Below are positions 24,109 to 31,309 of a stretch of DNA of 31,309 bases, piece after piece (the stretch's first letter is position 1; every line of letters begins with the position of its first letter). The stretch lies in NCBI GenBank assembly GCA_045627405.1, contig JAZQNP010000094.1:1-31309 (forward strand). Reading direction: 5' to 3'. The notes beneath the pieces are model-generated. The model did not search any database. It saw only the letters and a program-made list of their open reading frames with translations, and had not been told where the DNA came from. Made by a program: the position numbers and the translations under genes. Source of the DNA: Firm-04 sp045627405. Lineage in GTDB: Bacteria > Bacillota > Clostridia > Oscillospirales > Ruminococcaceae.

Positions 24109-26150
24109 AACGCTGCACCTGCCTTTTTCAGAATATCCTGATAGCGTTTGGATTCATTCAGATTCCGCTTCTGTTTGACCGGCAGCCGTACCAGCGTATC
24201 GGCAGCAGCGTCATACGAAAGCAGTTCCAGTTCATCAAAAATATCCGCGCAGACGCGAATGCGGCAACGATTCATGCCCGTTGCCTGCAATTTGGCACAG
24301 AGCCGTGTCAGTGTGACAGGCACGCCCTGCACAAGCTGATAAACCTGTACCAGATCTTCCCGCTGCGGACACATTCTCTGATAATAGGCAGCAGGCAGCT
24401 CCTCTCCGCGGATGTAGCTGTCATACGCGGATAGCGCGGCAATCGTCTGCTCCTGTACCTTCTCTGATATGCGCCAATCCTCCACACGCAGAGAAAGTGC
24501 ATCCTTTCCCATATACGGGCGCACCTCGGCGGCAACCAGCAGATCAATGGTCATGCCTGCTGAAATGCCCGTTTCCTCCGGAGCAATCCGGAACATCAAT
24601 GCTTCCATCTGGGTATGATTCTTTCGCAGACGCAGCTTTGTGTGTGCGCCGCCCGACATCGGGTACACATCGGCAACGCTCACGCCGAGCAGCGCGAACA
24701 GCGGCTTCGGATTCCCGGCACCGAACGGTTCGAGAATGCTCAGTCCCTGCACATTCTGCAACGTCAGGTCGCGCGGTTCAAGCGCACGCTCCGCATGTAT
24801 TTTCATCACAGGCATCACGGGATTATGTTCTGCGGCATATTGCTCAATCACAGTCTTGAACGCATCCAGTTCCGATTCCGCAACAGTAAATCCGCCCGCA
24901 CCCGGATGTCCGCCGTAGCGCACGAGATGATCTTCACATGCGCGAAGGCAGTCAAACACCGAGAATGCTCCGAAGCTGCGCGCAGAACCGCGGTAACCGT
25001 CCTCTTCCCGGCTCATGAGAAAGCAAGGTTTTCCGAAGCGTTCCTGCAAGCGTGCGGCAACAATGCCAATCACGCCGTGATGCCAGCCCTCGCCCTCGAA
25101 CACCAGCACCCGCTTGCACAGCAGTGCCGGTTCACGGCGAATCTGATCCAGAATCTGCGAAAAGATCTCCTGTTCCGTCGCACGGCGTTCATCGTTCAGT
25201 CCGTGTATCTGCGTGGCAAGCATCTGAGCCTCGTCGGGATCATCCGTGAGGAACAGCTTCAAGGCAAGTGCGGCAGAGGCAAACCGCCCAGCCGCATTGA
25301 TCCGCGGAATCAGCTGAAAAGCAGCCATCGTCGATGTCACCGCCTCGCCCTCCGGAATGCCGCAGACAGCCATCAATGACAGCAGCCCCATGCGTTCCGT
25401 ATTCGCAAGCAATTCCAGTCCGCGCCGCACAAGAAAGCGGTTTTCACCCGTAAGCGGCATGACATCGGCAATCGTCGCCAATGCCGCCAGATCACCGAAC
25501 TGTTCCAGTGTTGTTTCCCAGTCTCCGCCGTCCAGTGCAGAAATCAGCTTCATGACCACAACCGCACCGCAGATCGTTTTATATGGTGAAAGATCATCCG
25601 AACGGAAGGGGTCCACAACCGCCTCCGCCTCCGGCAGCGTATCGCCCGGACGGTGGTGATCGGTCACAATCAGCTTCATGCCGAGTTCACAGATCAGCTT
25701 TGCTTCTTCAATCGCAGAGATGCCGTTATCCACAGTAATGATGAGCTGCACCCCGTCTTCTTTGAGCTGCCTGACAGAAGCCGCACGCATACCGTAGCCC
25801 TCTTTGCGCGTCGGAATATACCATGTCACATCCGCACCCGCACATTGCAGCCAGTCAACCAGCATCACAGTCGCCGTGACACCGTCACAGTCATAGTCGC
25901 CGTACACACAGATGCGCCAATCATTGTCAAGTGCTTCATTGATACAAGAAACTGCCTGCTCCATATCCGCAAGCAAAAACGGATCGGATAATTCTGCCGT
26001 ATCCAGCAGACTTCCGGCTGTTTCCAGCGATTCAATTCCACGGGAAATCAGCACCTCCGCACAAAGCTGCGTAATCCCCCCCTGATCGCGCAGGCTTGCA
26101 GCCTTTGCCGCATCCGGCATCCCGATTTCCCATCGTTTACATCCCGGCAC
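24105..26150 (-). CDS. recJ: Single-stranded-DNA-specific exonuclease RecJ
   Basis: The ~681-residue 5'-3' ssDNA exonuclease acts in recombination and mismatch repair. DHH-family motifs appear in order: YGDYDCDGVTA (the DHDADG-type metal motif), TVDNGISA, VTDHHRPGD (DHH), then the DHHA1 region VRYGGHPGAGGF. A C-terminal OB-like region follows, ending in a basic helix. The frame runs up to a TTG at 26183, but the GTG at 26150 has GAGGTGAG directly upstream at good spacing, so I take that start. A promoter is seen just upstream. The stop overlaps the small membrane protein gene by 4 nt. Confidence 0.93.
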   Translation of the reverse strand: MPGCKRWEIGMPDAAKAASLRDQGGITQLCAEVLISRGIESLETAGSLLDTAELSDPFLLADMEQAVSCINEALDNDWRICVYGDYDCDGVTATVMLVDWLQCAGADVTWYIPTRKEGYGMRAASVRQLKEDGVQLIITVDNGISAIEEAKLICELGMKLIVTDHHRPGDTLPEAEAVVDPFRSDDLSPYKTICGAVVVMKLISALDGGDWETTLEQFGDLAALATIADVMPLTGENRFLVRRGLELLANTERMGLLSLMAVCGIPEGEAVTSTMAAFQLIPRINAAGRFASAALALKLFLTDDPDEAQMLATQIHGLNDERRATEQEIFSQILDQIRREPALLCKRVLVFEGEGWHHGVIGIVAARLQERFGKPCFLMSREEDGYRGSARSFGAFSVFDCLRACEDHLVRYGGHPGAGGFTVAESELDAFKTVIEQYAAEHNPVMPVMKIHAERALEPRDLTLQNVQGLSILEPFGAGNPKPLFALLGVSVADVYPMSGGAHTKLRLRKNHTQMEALMFRIAPEETGISAGMTIDLLVAAEVRPYMGKDALSLRVEDWRISEKVQEQTIAALSAYDSYIRGEELPAAYYQRMCPQREDLVQVYQLVQGVPVTLTRLCAKLQATGMNRCRIRVCADIFDELELLSYDAAADTLVRLPVKQKRNLNESKRYQDILKKAGAAL

Positions 26151-26186
26151 ATTCTCACCTCTTTCTGTAATCACCTTATTCAATTT

Positions 26187-26215
26187 AGTATACCATTTTT
26201 ATGCCGAAATTGCAA
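26187..26215 (-). promoter_or_regulatory. SigA-type promoter for the recJ-relA-hemZ unit
   Basis: On the minus strand TTGCAA (26210-26215) and TATACT (26187-26192) are 17 bases apart with TGG preceding the -10. It is the only clear promoter found upstream of the five-gene minus-strand run. Confidence 0.75.
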
Positions 26216-26245
26216 GTGCTATTCTCCTGTTTTTTCAATCTCCGG

Positions 26246-26290
26246 CAAAAAAAGAACGGCACAGTATCCGCAGAGGAATACCGTGCCGTT
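26246..26290 (-). terminator. Intrinsic terminator after the flavodoxin gene
   Basis: AACGGCAC/GTGCCGTT plus inner GTAT/ATAC pairs form a long hairpin (26255-26290). On the minus strand it is followed by TTCTTTTTTT, a strong termination tail, 20 bases after the flavodoxin stop. Confidence 0.88.
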
Positions 26291-26309
26291 TGGTATATCA
26301 TGACAAACA

Positions 26310-26714
26310 TCAGCCAGCCAGCTTCTCACCGAGTGCTTTGCAATCTGCGAGCGCGTTGTCATCCGGCGATTCGTTGACCGTCAGACCCTCTGCAACAAGC
26401 TCCGCACCCGCAGCCTTGGTGCGTTCTTCCCAATCGCGCATCCACTGCCCGTCTCCCCAGCCGTAAGAGCCGAAGAGTGCGACCTTTTTCCCGCTCAGCT
26501 TGCTCTCTGCATCTGCGAAAAAGGGTTCAAACGTGTCCTCTTCCAGCACTTCACTGCCCATCGCCGGGCAGCCGAATGCAATCGCATCATACGCGGTAAG
26601 GTCTCCGGAAAAATCATCAACGGAAAACATCTCGGCTCCCGCACCCTCAGCGACTGCCTGCGCCATCGTTTCGGTATTGCCCGTTCCGCTCCAATAAATC
26701 ACTGCTGCTTTCAT
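26310..26714 (-). CDS. Short-chain flavodoxin
   Basis: The 134-residue FMN protein is an electron carrier that can replace ferredoxin under iron limitation. The phosphate-binding loop SGTGNTE sits at residues 9-15, FGCPAMGSEVLEED forms the second FMN loop, and FGSYGWGDGQWM holds the third, with the aromatic residues that stack on the isoalloxazine. Length matches the short-chain, clostridial-type group. The ATG has GGAGG about 9 nt upstream. It is monocistronic with its own terminator. Confidence 0.93.
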   Translation of the reverse strand: MKAAVIYWSGTGNTETMAQAVAEGAGAEMFSVDDFSGDLTAYDAIAFGCPAMGSEVLEEDTFEPFFADAESKLSGKKVALFGSYGWGDGQWMRDWEERTKAAGAELVAEGLTVNESPDDNALADCKALGEKLAG

Positions 26715-26769
26715 AGATCAGTTCCTCCGTTTGGTAATATTTGGTTGGCTTTTGCTAACCCTCATCATC

Positions 26770-26775
26770 AGTATA
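26770..26775 (-). promoter_or_regulatory. Probable extended -10 element for the flavodoxin gene
   Basis: TGGTATACT on the minus strand is a good extended -10, about 55 bases upstream of the ATG. No convincing -35 is seen at 17 bases, so confidence is limited. Confidence 0.45.
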
Positions 26776-26850
26776 CCACATTTCTCCGGCGTTATCCGCT
26801 CCAATCGGGCAATTTGTTCATCTCATTCTGCGCATCTTACGGAAAACCGC

Positions 26851-26879
26851 TTGCAATCCGGAAAAAAATAGATTATAAT
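26851..26879 (+). promoter_or_regulatory. SigA-type promoter for the patatin-like gene
   Basis: TTGCAA and TATAAT are separated by 17 bases and lie 42 bases upstream of the ATG. Confidence 0.82.
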
Positions 26880-26921
26880 ACAAGCAGTTTCAGCCAATCA
26901 GACAGAAAGGGGTATATTCAC

Positions 26922-28058
26922 ATGGAGAATCAAACTGCACTGACCGCAGTAAAACCGCAGCCGACTGCCCTGCTGCTCGGCGGCGGGGGCGCAAAGGGCG
27001 CGTTCCAGATCGGTGCTTGGCAGGCACTGGAAGAAACCAATCTCCTGAGCAATATCCAAAGCGTTGCGGGATGCTCCGTCGGCGCACTGAATGCCGTGCT
27101 GTTTGCGCTCAATGATCTTGCATTCGCAAGAAAAATTTGGAGTGAAATTTTACCGAATGATCTGCTGACTTTCGGCGCGCAGGGTGCATTCTTCTCCCGC
27201 GACGGTCTGGTTCGCATCATCTCGCAGCTCCCGCTCGACCGCATCCGGAATTCTCCTCTGCGCATCCATGTCAGCGTGCAGCATGTCAAAGCCAATCAGC
27301 CCGTTTTCTTTGAGCTGAACGGACTTTCCAATGAAAGCATCACAGCCCTGCTGCTTGCATCGTCTGCAATCCCGCACATCTATGCACCTGTTACTTATAT
27401 GGGCGCGGAATACATCGACGGCAGCGCGACTGCGGAGGGGGATATGTGCATCTCCCCCGCCTATCATCAGGGACACCGTGATATGCTCATCGTATCGCTG
27501 CGCTCGCAGTTTACAATTTACGGCGGGCAGGCACCCGGCGTTCTCCGCAAGGATTCCTATGATCTGACCACACATTATCCAGACTGCCGATTCACGCCAA
27601 TTAAGCCGATTCATCCGATGGGCAATCTCATCTCCGGCACGCTGAATTTCGCACAAAAGAAAATTCAGTCACACATGCAGCAGGGATATGACGATACCAA
27701 AACTGCACTGCAAGGCTTCTCCGGTGAACCCAAAACAAAAGAAGAATACAACGCGGTCATCATCGAAACGATGGAACGGCTCTTTCCCCACGCCGATGTG
27801 CTTGCTGCGTTTCTCCGCGAATACGGCAGAAAATTTGCTCCGAATATGCAGTTTCCGACGCTCGGCGGCAATGTGTGGTATGACAACATCTTCTCCATTG
27901 AAGGTTGGCGGCTGCAACAGCAGCGCACGACCGGTTTGCAGTCTCATTACCGCATCCTCGATCAAAACAATGTCCGGGTCGCGTGGGTTTTACAGCCGGA
28001 AAAGCTGCTTGCTGCACTGCAAGAATATGAAGCATCCCAAAAGAACAGCAATCTGTAA
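26922..28058 (+). CDS. Patatin-like phospholipase (RssA/NTE family serine hydrolase)
   Basis: The 378-residue protein has the patatin catalytic set: the oxyanion hole GGGGAKG (residues 20-26), the nucleophile elbow GCSVG with Ser52, and YIDGS with Asp166 as the second member of the Ser-Asp dyad. It should hydrolyse acyl esters of lipids; the natural substrate is unknown. The ~170 residues after the dyad have no domain I can name. No signal peptide is visible, so a cytoplasmic or membrane-peripheral location is likely. The start at 26922 is set by AAAGGGG about 10 nt upstream and by the downstream position relative to the promoter; the frame is open from 26745. Confidence 0.9.
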   Translation: MENQTALTAVKPQPTALLLGGGGAKGAFQIGAWQALEETNLLSNIQSVAGCSVGALNAVLFALNDLAFARKIWSEILPNDLLTFGAQGAFFSRDGLVRIISQLPLDRIRNSPLRIHVSVQHVKANQPVFFELNGLSNESITALLLASSAIPHIYAPVTYMGAEYIDGSATAEGDMCISPAYHQGHRDMLIVSLRSQFTIYGGQAPGVLRKDSYDLTTHYPDCRFTPIKPIHPMGNLISGTLNFAQKKIQSHMQQGYDDTKTALQGFSGEPKTKEEYNAVIIETMERLFPHADVLAAFLREYGRKFAPNMQFPTLGGNVWYDNIFSIEGWRLQQQRTTGLQSHYRILDQNNVRVAWVLQPEKLLAALQEYEASQKNSNL

Positions 28059-28062
28059 TCAG

Positions 28063-28095
28063 AAATGCCCCGCCTTTTCCGAACGGGGCATTTTG
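28063..28095. terminator. Bidirectional terminator between convergent patatin and GH3 genes
   Basis: AAATGCCCCG and CGGGGCATTT form a 10-bp perfect stem with an ~11-base loop. A/T-rich ends on both sides let it serve both convergent genes. Confidence 0.85.
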
Positions 28096-30360
28096 TTATG
28101 CGCGTTTGATTTGCCGCATTTCTGCGTACAAACTGCTGCGGCAGTCAGCCGAACAGCCTGCCAGATCCAGCACTTTGTCAAGCTTATCCTGTGCCGTATA
28201 TTCATAGCTCGTCAGAACAGCCGTCCACGGCAGATGATGCGTGTCCATGAATACACGGAGCATTTCATGCAGCACTTCATTCTCATAGACGGTCTTAATA
28301 TCTGTGTCTGCACCGTAGCTGTACGGCGATGTAAACGCCGCATAGACCTCGGCTGAGCAGCGAATATCCTCTGCCGAGAAGCCTGCCTCAATCACATACA
28401 CGCCCTCTTCTGCCGTCCATGCGCACAGATTCGGGTCATAGCTTTCAAATGCACTGCGCGGCAGTGTGAACACAACCTGCTTTGTCTCCCCTTCTTCCAG
28501 ATGCAGCTTGCGGAATGCTTTCAGCTCCCGCAGCGGCTTTGTCAGGTGTGATACAGGGTCATGCACATAAATCTGCACAACGGTCTTGCCGGCACAGGAG
28601 CCGGTATTCCGAACTGTCACCGTCACCTCTATGGAATCGGTAAATTCCCGCTGATCGGCGGTGATCTCTGTCAGCGCGAAATCGGTATACGAAAGACCAT
28701 AGCCAAACGGATACAGAGCCGGCATCCGCAGTGTGGTATACCAGCGATACCCGACAAAGATTTCCTCGCCGTAAGTCACCTGCATGCCGTCACCGGGAAA
28801 ATGCAGTGCCGTCGGCATATGTGTTTCCAAAAGCGGGAATGTCAGCGGGAGGTGTCCGGACGGATTCACCCTGCCGCAGAGAATGTCAGCAAGCGCAGCC
28901 GCACCCTGCATACCGGGCAGAAAGATGCAGAACACCGCATCAAACCGGTGAATCAGATTACCCAGACTGACCGGCGCACTGATATTCAGCACGAGAATTT
29001 TCCGCATGTCCCGCTTTTCAGCGTTCGTGCAGAGCGCATCCATCTCATTTGCAGCCTGCTCGGATACACAGATGGAAGTGCGGTCATTTCCCTCTTGACC
29101 CGGCGTGCTGTACACATAGATCATGGTATCGGCACCGTCAAAGCCGCCGATCTGCGCGCCCTGAAAACGTGTCTGTAAGGCATGCAGGAAGGACACATTG
29201 CGCGTCGTGTTCACATGCGCACTGCCCTCGCCGCAGGTCAGAAGCTGATCGCAAAAGGTTCCGTAGAGTGCAATTTTTGCGTGTTCGGGCAGCGGACAGC
29301 ATGCTTCCTTGTTTTCGAGCATGACAATGCCCTCTGCCGCAGCGTCATATGCTGCCTGATCAGTCATTGCAAGGTCAATATATCCGGTTGCAGGCTTTGC
29401 ATATTTCTGCGCAGTCTTTTTGACGCGTTCTGCTGATTTTGCAAGCTTTTCCGGATCCAGTGTCCCGTCTGCAAGTGCAGCAGTCAGCGAATCCGGTGCT
29501 ACCGGTCCGGGCATGTTCAGATCAGTACCGGCACACAGTGCCTCCGCAGGATGATACACGGCACCCCAGTCCGACATCACAAGCCCTTCATAGCCCCACG
29601 CATCTCTGAGAAGATCGGTCAGCATTTCGCGGTTCTCCGTACAGGGAACGCCGTTGATCGCGTTATATGCTGCCATCAGCGTTGCACAGCCCGCATCACA
29701 GCACGCGCGGAATCCGGGATAATAGATTTCATGCAGTGCGCGCCGGGAGATATGCTCGTCAATGCCGAGACGGTTGGTTTCCTGATTGTTCGCTGCAAAA
29801 TGCTTCACATTTGCAGCAACGCCCTCCGCTTCCACGCCGCGCACCAATGCCGGTGCAAGCTGTGTGACAAGATAGGGATCCTCGGAATAGCCCTCAAAAC
29901 ATCTGCCGGCACGCGGATCACGGTGAATGTTCACATTCGGCGTACCGAGCAAAACATGGATACCGAATGCGCGTGCCTCGTGTCCGAGCGCGTGACCGAC
30001 CGCCTCAACGGTCTCCGGATTCCATGTCGCGCCCAGCTCCATACCGGGCGGATAACAGCCGGGCGGAGTCAGATCAGGAATCCGCGCACGAAGCTGCTCG
30101 CAAATCCATTGATAGAGTGCGACTGCGCCCTCGACCGAAAGCTTCTCCGGTTCATAGAAATGCGAAAGAACATCGCGAAGCGCAGCACTGCCGATTCCCT
30201 CTCTTCCGGCATGGCTGAGAAAATCACCGAAAAGCTGCTCGTAGTTGATTCCCGTACCGCCGTCAAGCATTTGCAGACGCGGCACTTGTTCTGCCGGAAC
30301 CTCACCGGTTCCGAAAAAGCTCTGCCCGTTCACCAGACGAATCTTCTCATGCTGTGTCAT
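28096..30360 (-). CDS. Glycoside hydrolase family 3 beta-glucosidase-like enzyme
   Basis: The 754-residue enzyme has the GH3 TIM-barrel domain with NVNIHRDPRAGRCFEGYSEDP, VKHFAANNQE (KHF at 186-188) and the nucleophile Asp264 in GLVMSDWGA. The (alpha/beta)6 sandwich domain follows, then a fibronectin-III-like domain (VTVTVRNTGSCAGKTVVQIYV), and a ~65-residue C-terminal tail ending just before the stop. There is no signal peptide, so it probably acts in the cytoplasm on imported beta-linked sugars; sugar specificity cannot be read from the sequence. ATG at 30360 is preceded by GGAGG about 10 nt away. The frame extends to 30477 but that part looks like leader. Confidence 0.93.
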   Translation of the reverse strand: MTQHEKIRLVNGQSFFGTGEVPAEQVPRLQMLDGGTGINYEQLFGDFLSHAGREGIGSAALRDVLSHFYEPEKLSVEGAVALYQWICEQLRARIPDLTPPGCYPPGMELGATWNPETVEAVGHALGHEARAFGIHVLLGTPNVNIHRDPRAGRCFEGYSEDPYLVTQLAPALVRGVEAEGVAANVKHFAANNQETNRLGIDEHISRRALHEIYYPGFRACCDAGCATLMAAYNAINGVPCTENREMLTDLLRDAWGYEGLVMSDWGAVYHPAEALCAGTDLNMPGPVAPDSLTAALADGTLDPEKLAKSAERVKKTAQKYAKPATGYIDLAMTDQAAYDAAAEGIVMLENKEACCPLPEHAKIALYGTFCDQLLTCGEGSAHVNTTRNVSFLHALQTRFQGAQIGGFDGADTMIYVYSTPGQEGNDRTSICVSEQAANEMDALCTNAEKRDMRKILVLNISAPVSLGNLIHRFDAVFCIFLPGMQGAAALADILCGRVNPSGHLPLTFPLLETHMPTALHFPGDGMQVTYGEEIFVGYRWYTTLRMPALYPFGYGLSYTDFALTEITADQREFTDSIEVTVTVRNTGSCAGKTVVQIYVHDPVSHLTKPLRELKAFRKLHLEEGETKQVVFTLPRSAFESYDPNLCAWTAEEGVYVIEAGFSAEDIRCSAEVYAAFTSPYSYGADTDIKTVYENEVLHEMLRVFMDTHHLPWTAVLTSYEYTAQDKLDKVLDLAGCSADCRSSLYAEMRQIKRA

Positions 30361-30500
30361 ATTCTTCAAGCCTCCGTTTATCAGACAGTATTTTGAATAT
30401 ATAAGCTGGATATGACAGATCTTCGTACGCCTGCTGTGGCAGCAGATCCAGAAAATACAGATTATTGTCAGCAGCAATGTCAGCCAGCTCTTACACTTTC

Positions 30501-30530
30501 ATTTTATCACAAGCATACAGATAAAATCAA
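30501..30530 (-). promoter_or_regulatory. Probable promoter for the GH3 gene
   Basis: On the minus strand TTGATT (30525-30530) and TAAAAT (30501-30506) are 18 bases apart. It leaves a ~135-base leader before the ATG in which I see a short CTGCTG/CAGCAG hairpin but no known riboswitch. Confidence 0.55.
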
Positions 30531-30546
30531 CCGGACAAGTCGCAGA

Positions 30547-30646
30547 TTTTGCGCATGTAATTCCCGCATACTTCGTCGATTTCAATAAATCGGAGATGAT
30601 TTTGCGCAATTCAGCGCGTTTTAGCGTGTTTTGCGTAATACAGCGT
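30547..30646. repeat. Three imperfect direct repeats in the GH3/DUF3789 divergent intergenic region
   Basis: Units beginning TTTTGCG recur at 30547, 30600 and 30629. The last two are TTTTGCGCAATTCAGCGC and TTTTGCGTAATACAGCGT, alike at 15 of 18 positions. The first shares TTTTGCGCA and then diverges. They lie between the divergent GH3 promoter and the small plus-strand gene, so they may be operator copies or an AT/GC-patterned DNA-binding site. The 30361-30713 interval holds no gene that I can support. Confidence 0.4.
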
Positions 30647-30722
30647 AAAATCGAAAAAAACGCATAAGATTCAGAAAAGCTGCCGATACTATTCGTATCA
30701 GAATTACAGGGAGGTGGCGGCT

Positions 30723-30857
30723 ACGGTTGGATTTCTCATCGGTTGCATGGTCGGCGGAACCGTCGGTGTCGTGACAGCCTGCTGCTGTGCAGCGGCTGGA
30801 AATGCAGATCATGCACTGGAACAGTACGAGGAAAGAGAAACGCGGCATGACCAATAA
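30723..30857 (+). CDS. DUF3789-like hydrophobic micro-protein with ACG in the start position
   Basis: A 44-codon frame encodes VGFLIGCMVGGTVGVVTACCCAAA, a single Gly-rich membrane segment, then a charged tail (EQYEERETRHDQ). The pattern matches the small DUF3789 proteins, which start MxGFxxG. The codon in the Met position is ACG (30723-30725), placed exactly 8 nt after AGGGAGG (30708-30714), the same spacing as in grcA. GTG at 30714 is in frame but overlaps the Shine-Dalgarno itself; the next ATG (30747) would lose half the membrane segment. It is either a rare ACG start, a recent start-codon loss or a sequencing error. A terminator follows. Confidence 0.55.
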   Translation, partial: TVGFLIGCMVGGTVGVVTACCCAAAGNADHALEQYEERETRHDQ

Positions 30858-30881
30858 GGCCATGCCGCGTTTTGTTTTTTT
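30839..30881. terminator. Bidirectional terminator between micro-protein gene and grcA
   Basis: AACGCGGCATG and CATGCCGCGTT form an 11-bp perfect stem around an 11-base loop, followed on the plus strand by TTTTGTTTTTTT. It overlaps the last codons of the micro-protein and abuts the grcA stop, so it can serve both convergent genes; the minus-strand tail is weaker. Confidence 0.88.
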
Positions 30882-31119
30882 AGATTTTTTCATGAAATGT
30901 GCGGGAGATGACATCGTCCTGCTGTTCTTTCGTCAGCTTGATGAAGTTGACTGCATAGCCGGAGACGCGCACGGTCAGTTGCGGATACTTTTCCGGGTGT
31001 GCCTGCGCATCGAGCAAAGTTTCCCGCGTAAACACGTTGACATTGAGGTGATGCCCGCCTTTGTCCACATAACCGTCGAGCAGCTCCACCAGATTGTCGA
31101 TCTGCTGTTCATTTGCCAT
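30880..31119 (-). CDS. grcA: Stand-alone glycyl-radical domain protein (GrcA/YfiD-like, PflB C-terminus)
   Basis: The 79-residue protein corresponds to the very C-terminus of pyruvate formate-lyase. GGHHLNVNVFTRETLLDA.AHPEKYPQLT leads into RVSGYAV (51-57) with the radical-bearing Gly54, and LTKEQQDDVISRTF closes it. E. coli YfiD/GrcA, at 127 residues, is the known analogue that restores PFL after oxygen cleaves it at the radical Gly; a spare-part role here is inference. It lacks the active-site cysteines of a full enzyme. I chose ATG at 31119 because AGGGAGG is 8 nt upstream; the frame also has an ATG at 31146. Its RBS overlaps the end of the upstream gene, indicating an operon. Confidence 0.9.
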   Translation of the reverse strand: MANEQQIDNLVELLDGYVDKGGHHLNVNVFTRETLLDAQAHPEKYPQLTVRVSGYAVNFIKLTKEQQDDVISRTFHEKI

Positions 31120-31135
31120 ATACCGAACCTCCCTT

Positions 31136-31309
31136 TCAGAATCCATCTTCTTCGTCTTTTCCGAGTGTGGGAACTGAACACGCGCCGCCTTTGCAGAATT
31201 CCGTGCTGTTGACAGTCTGCACTTCGGTTTTCTCCCCTGCCGTCAGGTTGATATGCTGCGTGCCGGAAGCCATCAGACTGTCAATCAGCACAGCAAGTTC
31301 ATCCGGTGA
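31136..31309 (-). CDS. 3' end of an unrecognised gene upstream of grcA (partial)
   Basis: The last 57 codons of a frame that enters from the window edge end at 31136, 16 nt before the grcA start and overlapping its SD, so the two are co-translated. The visible part has SLMASGTQHINLTAGEKT, then FCKGGACSVPTLG with a Cys-x4-Cys spacing, then an acidic tail. GTQHINL loosely echoes the GGQHLNV strand that precedes the glycyl loop of PFL, but there is no RVSGY motif. I cannot name the family. Codon use resembles its neighbours. Confidence 0.6.
   Translation of the reverse strand, partial: SPDELAVLIDSLMASGTQHINLTAGEKTEVQTVNSTEFCKGGACSVPTLGKDEEDGF

Noticed and set aside
30361..30477. 39-residue N-terminal extension of the GH3 protein (hydrophobic start resembling a signal peptide)
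   Set aside because: It lies before a GGAGG-supported ATG and contains hydrophobic residues only by chance; the family N-terminus begins at the downstream Met.
1..31309. CRISPR array, prophage, transposon or integron
   Set aside because: No regularly spaced repeats, transposase, integrase or phage genes were seen on either strand.

Overview
The window looks like a chromosomal segment of an anaerobic, moderate-GC Clostridia, most like the Ruminococcus/Oscillospirales group. The sequence basis for this is: near-consensus SigA promoters (TTGACA-17-TATAAT), AGGAGG-type ribosome binding sites, a glycyl-radical domain of the pyruvate formate-lyase type, a short-chain flavodoxin, the gene order recJ / relA / MBL hydrolase / hemZ, a type-2 isoleucyl-tRNA synthetase and a GH3 glycosidase. 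The genus is inference. Most of the window is core metabolism and information processing. I found no phage, insertion sequence, integrase or CRISPR array.

Layout. 1-6081 (+) is a tryptophan operon whose first two genes are broken: the 5' end of trpE runs directly into the 3' end of trpG in another frame, and that trpG remnant then reads in frame into trpD. trpD, trpC, trpF, trpB and trpA follow intact and tightly packed, and a membrane-anchored DUF3810-type HExxH protein overlaps the end of trpA. 6114-7291 (+) is a separately promoted DAHP synthase gene, the entry step of the shikimate pathway that feeds Trp synthesis, preceded by a perfect inverted repeat. 7301-9562 (-) is a ClpC-like unfoldase with almost no middle domain. 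9757-9885 (+) is a 42-residue Cys/Asn-rich membrane peptide. 9955-13071 (-) is ileS, divergent from carB, greA and lysS (+, 13347-18764). 18866-19194 (-) is a tRNA cluster transcribed Val-Asp-Gly-Cys from a consensus promoter. 19292-26150 (-) is the unit recJ, a small membrane protein, relA, an MBL hydrolase and hemZ. Then come a flavodoxin (-), a patatin-like phospholipase (+) and a GH3 beta-glucosidase (-). The right edge holds a DUF3789-like micro-protein with an ACG where the start codon should be, a stand-alone 79-residue glycyl-radical domain (GrcA/YfiD-like), and the 3' end of an unrecognised gene upstream of it.

How the genes fit together. DAHP synthase and trpDCFBA would supply Trp from chorismate, but anthranilate formation (TrpE/TrpG) cannot come from this locus as read. 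Either another trpEG copy exists, or the strain depends on anthranilate or Trp, or the assembly is collapsed here. RelA (ppGpp), the tRNA cluster, LysRS, IleRS and GreA are translation and stringent-response functions. The glycyl-radical domain points to pyruvate formate-lyase metabolism.

Points most worth a second look: the trpE/trpG deletion and in-frame trpG-trpD readthrough, the HHGT variant of the class I signature in IleRS, the minimal glycyl-radical protein and its unidentified partner gene, the 42-residue Cys/Asn-rich peptide, and the ACG-start micro-gene.
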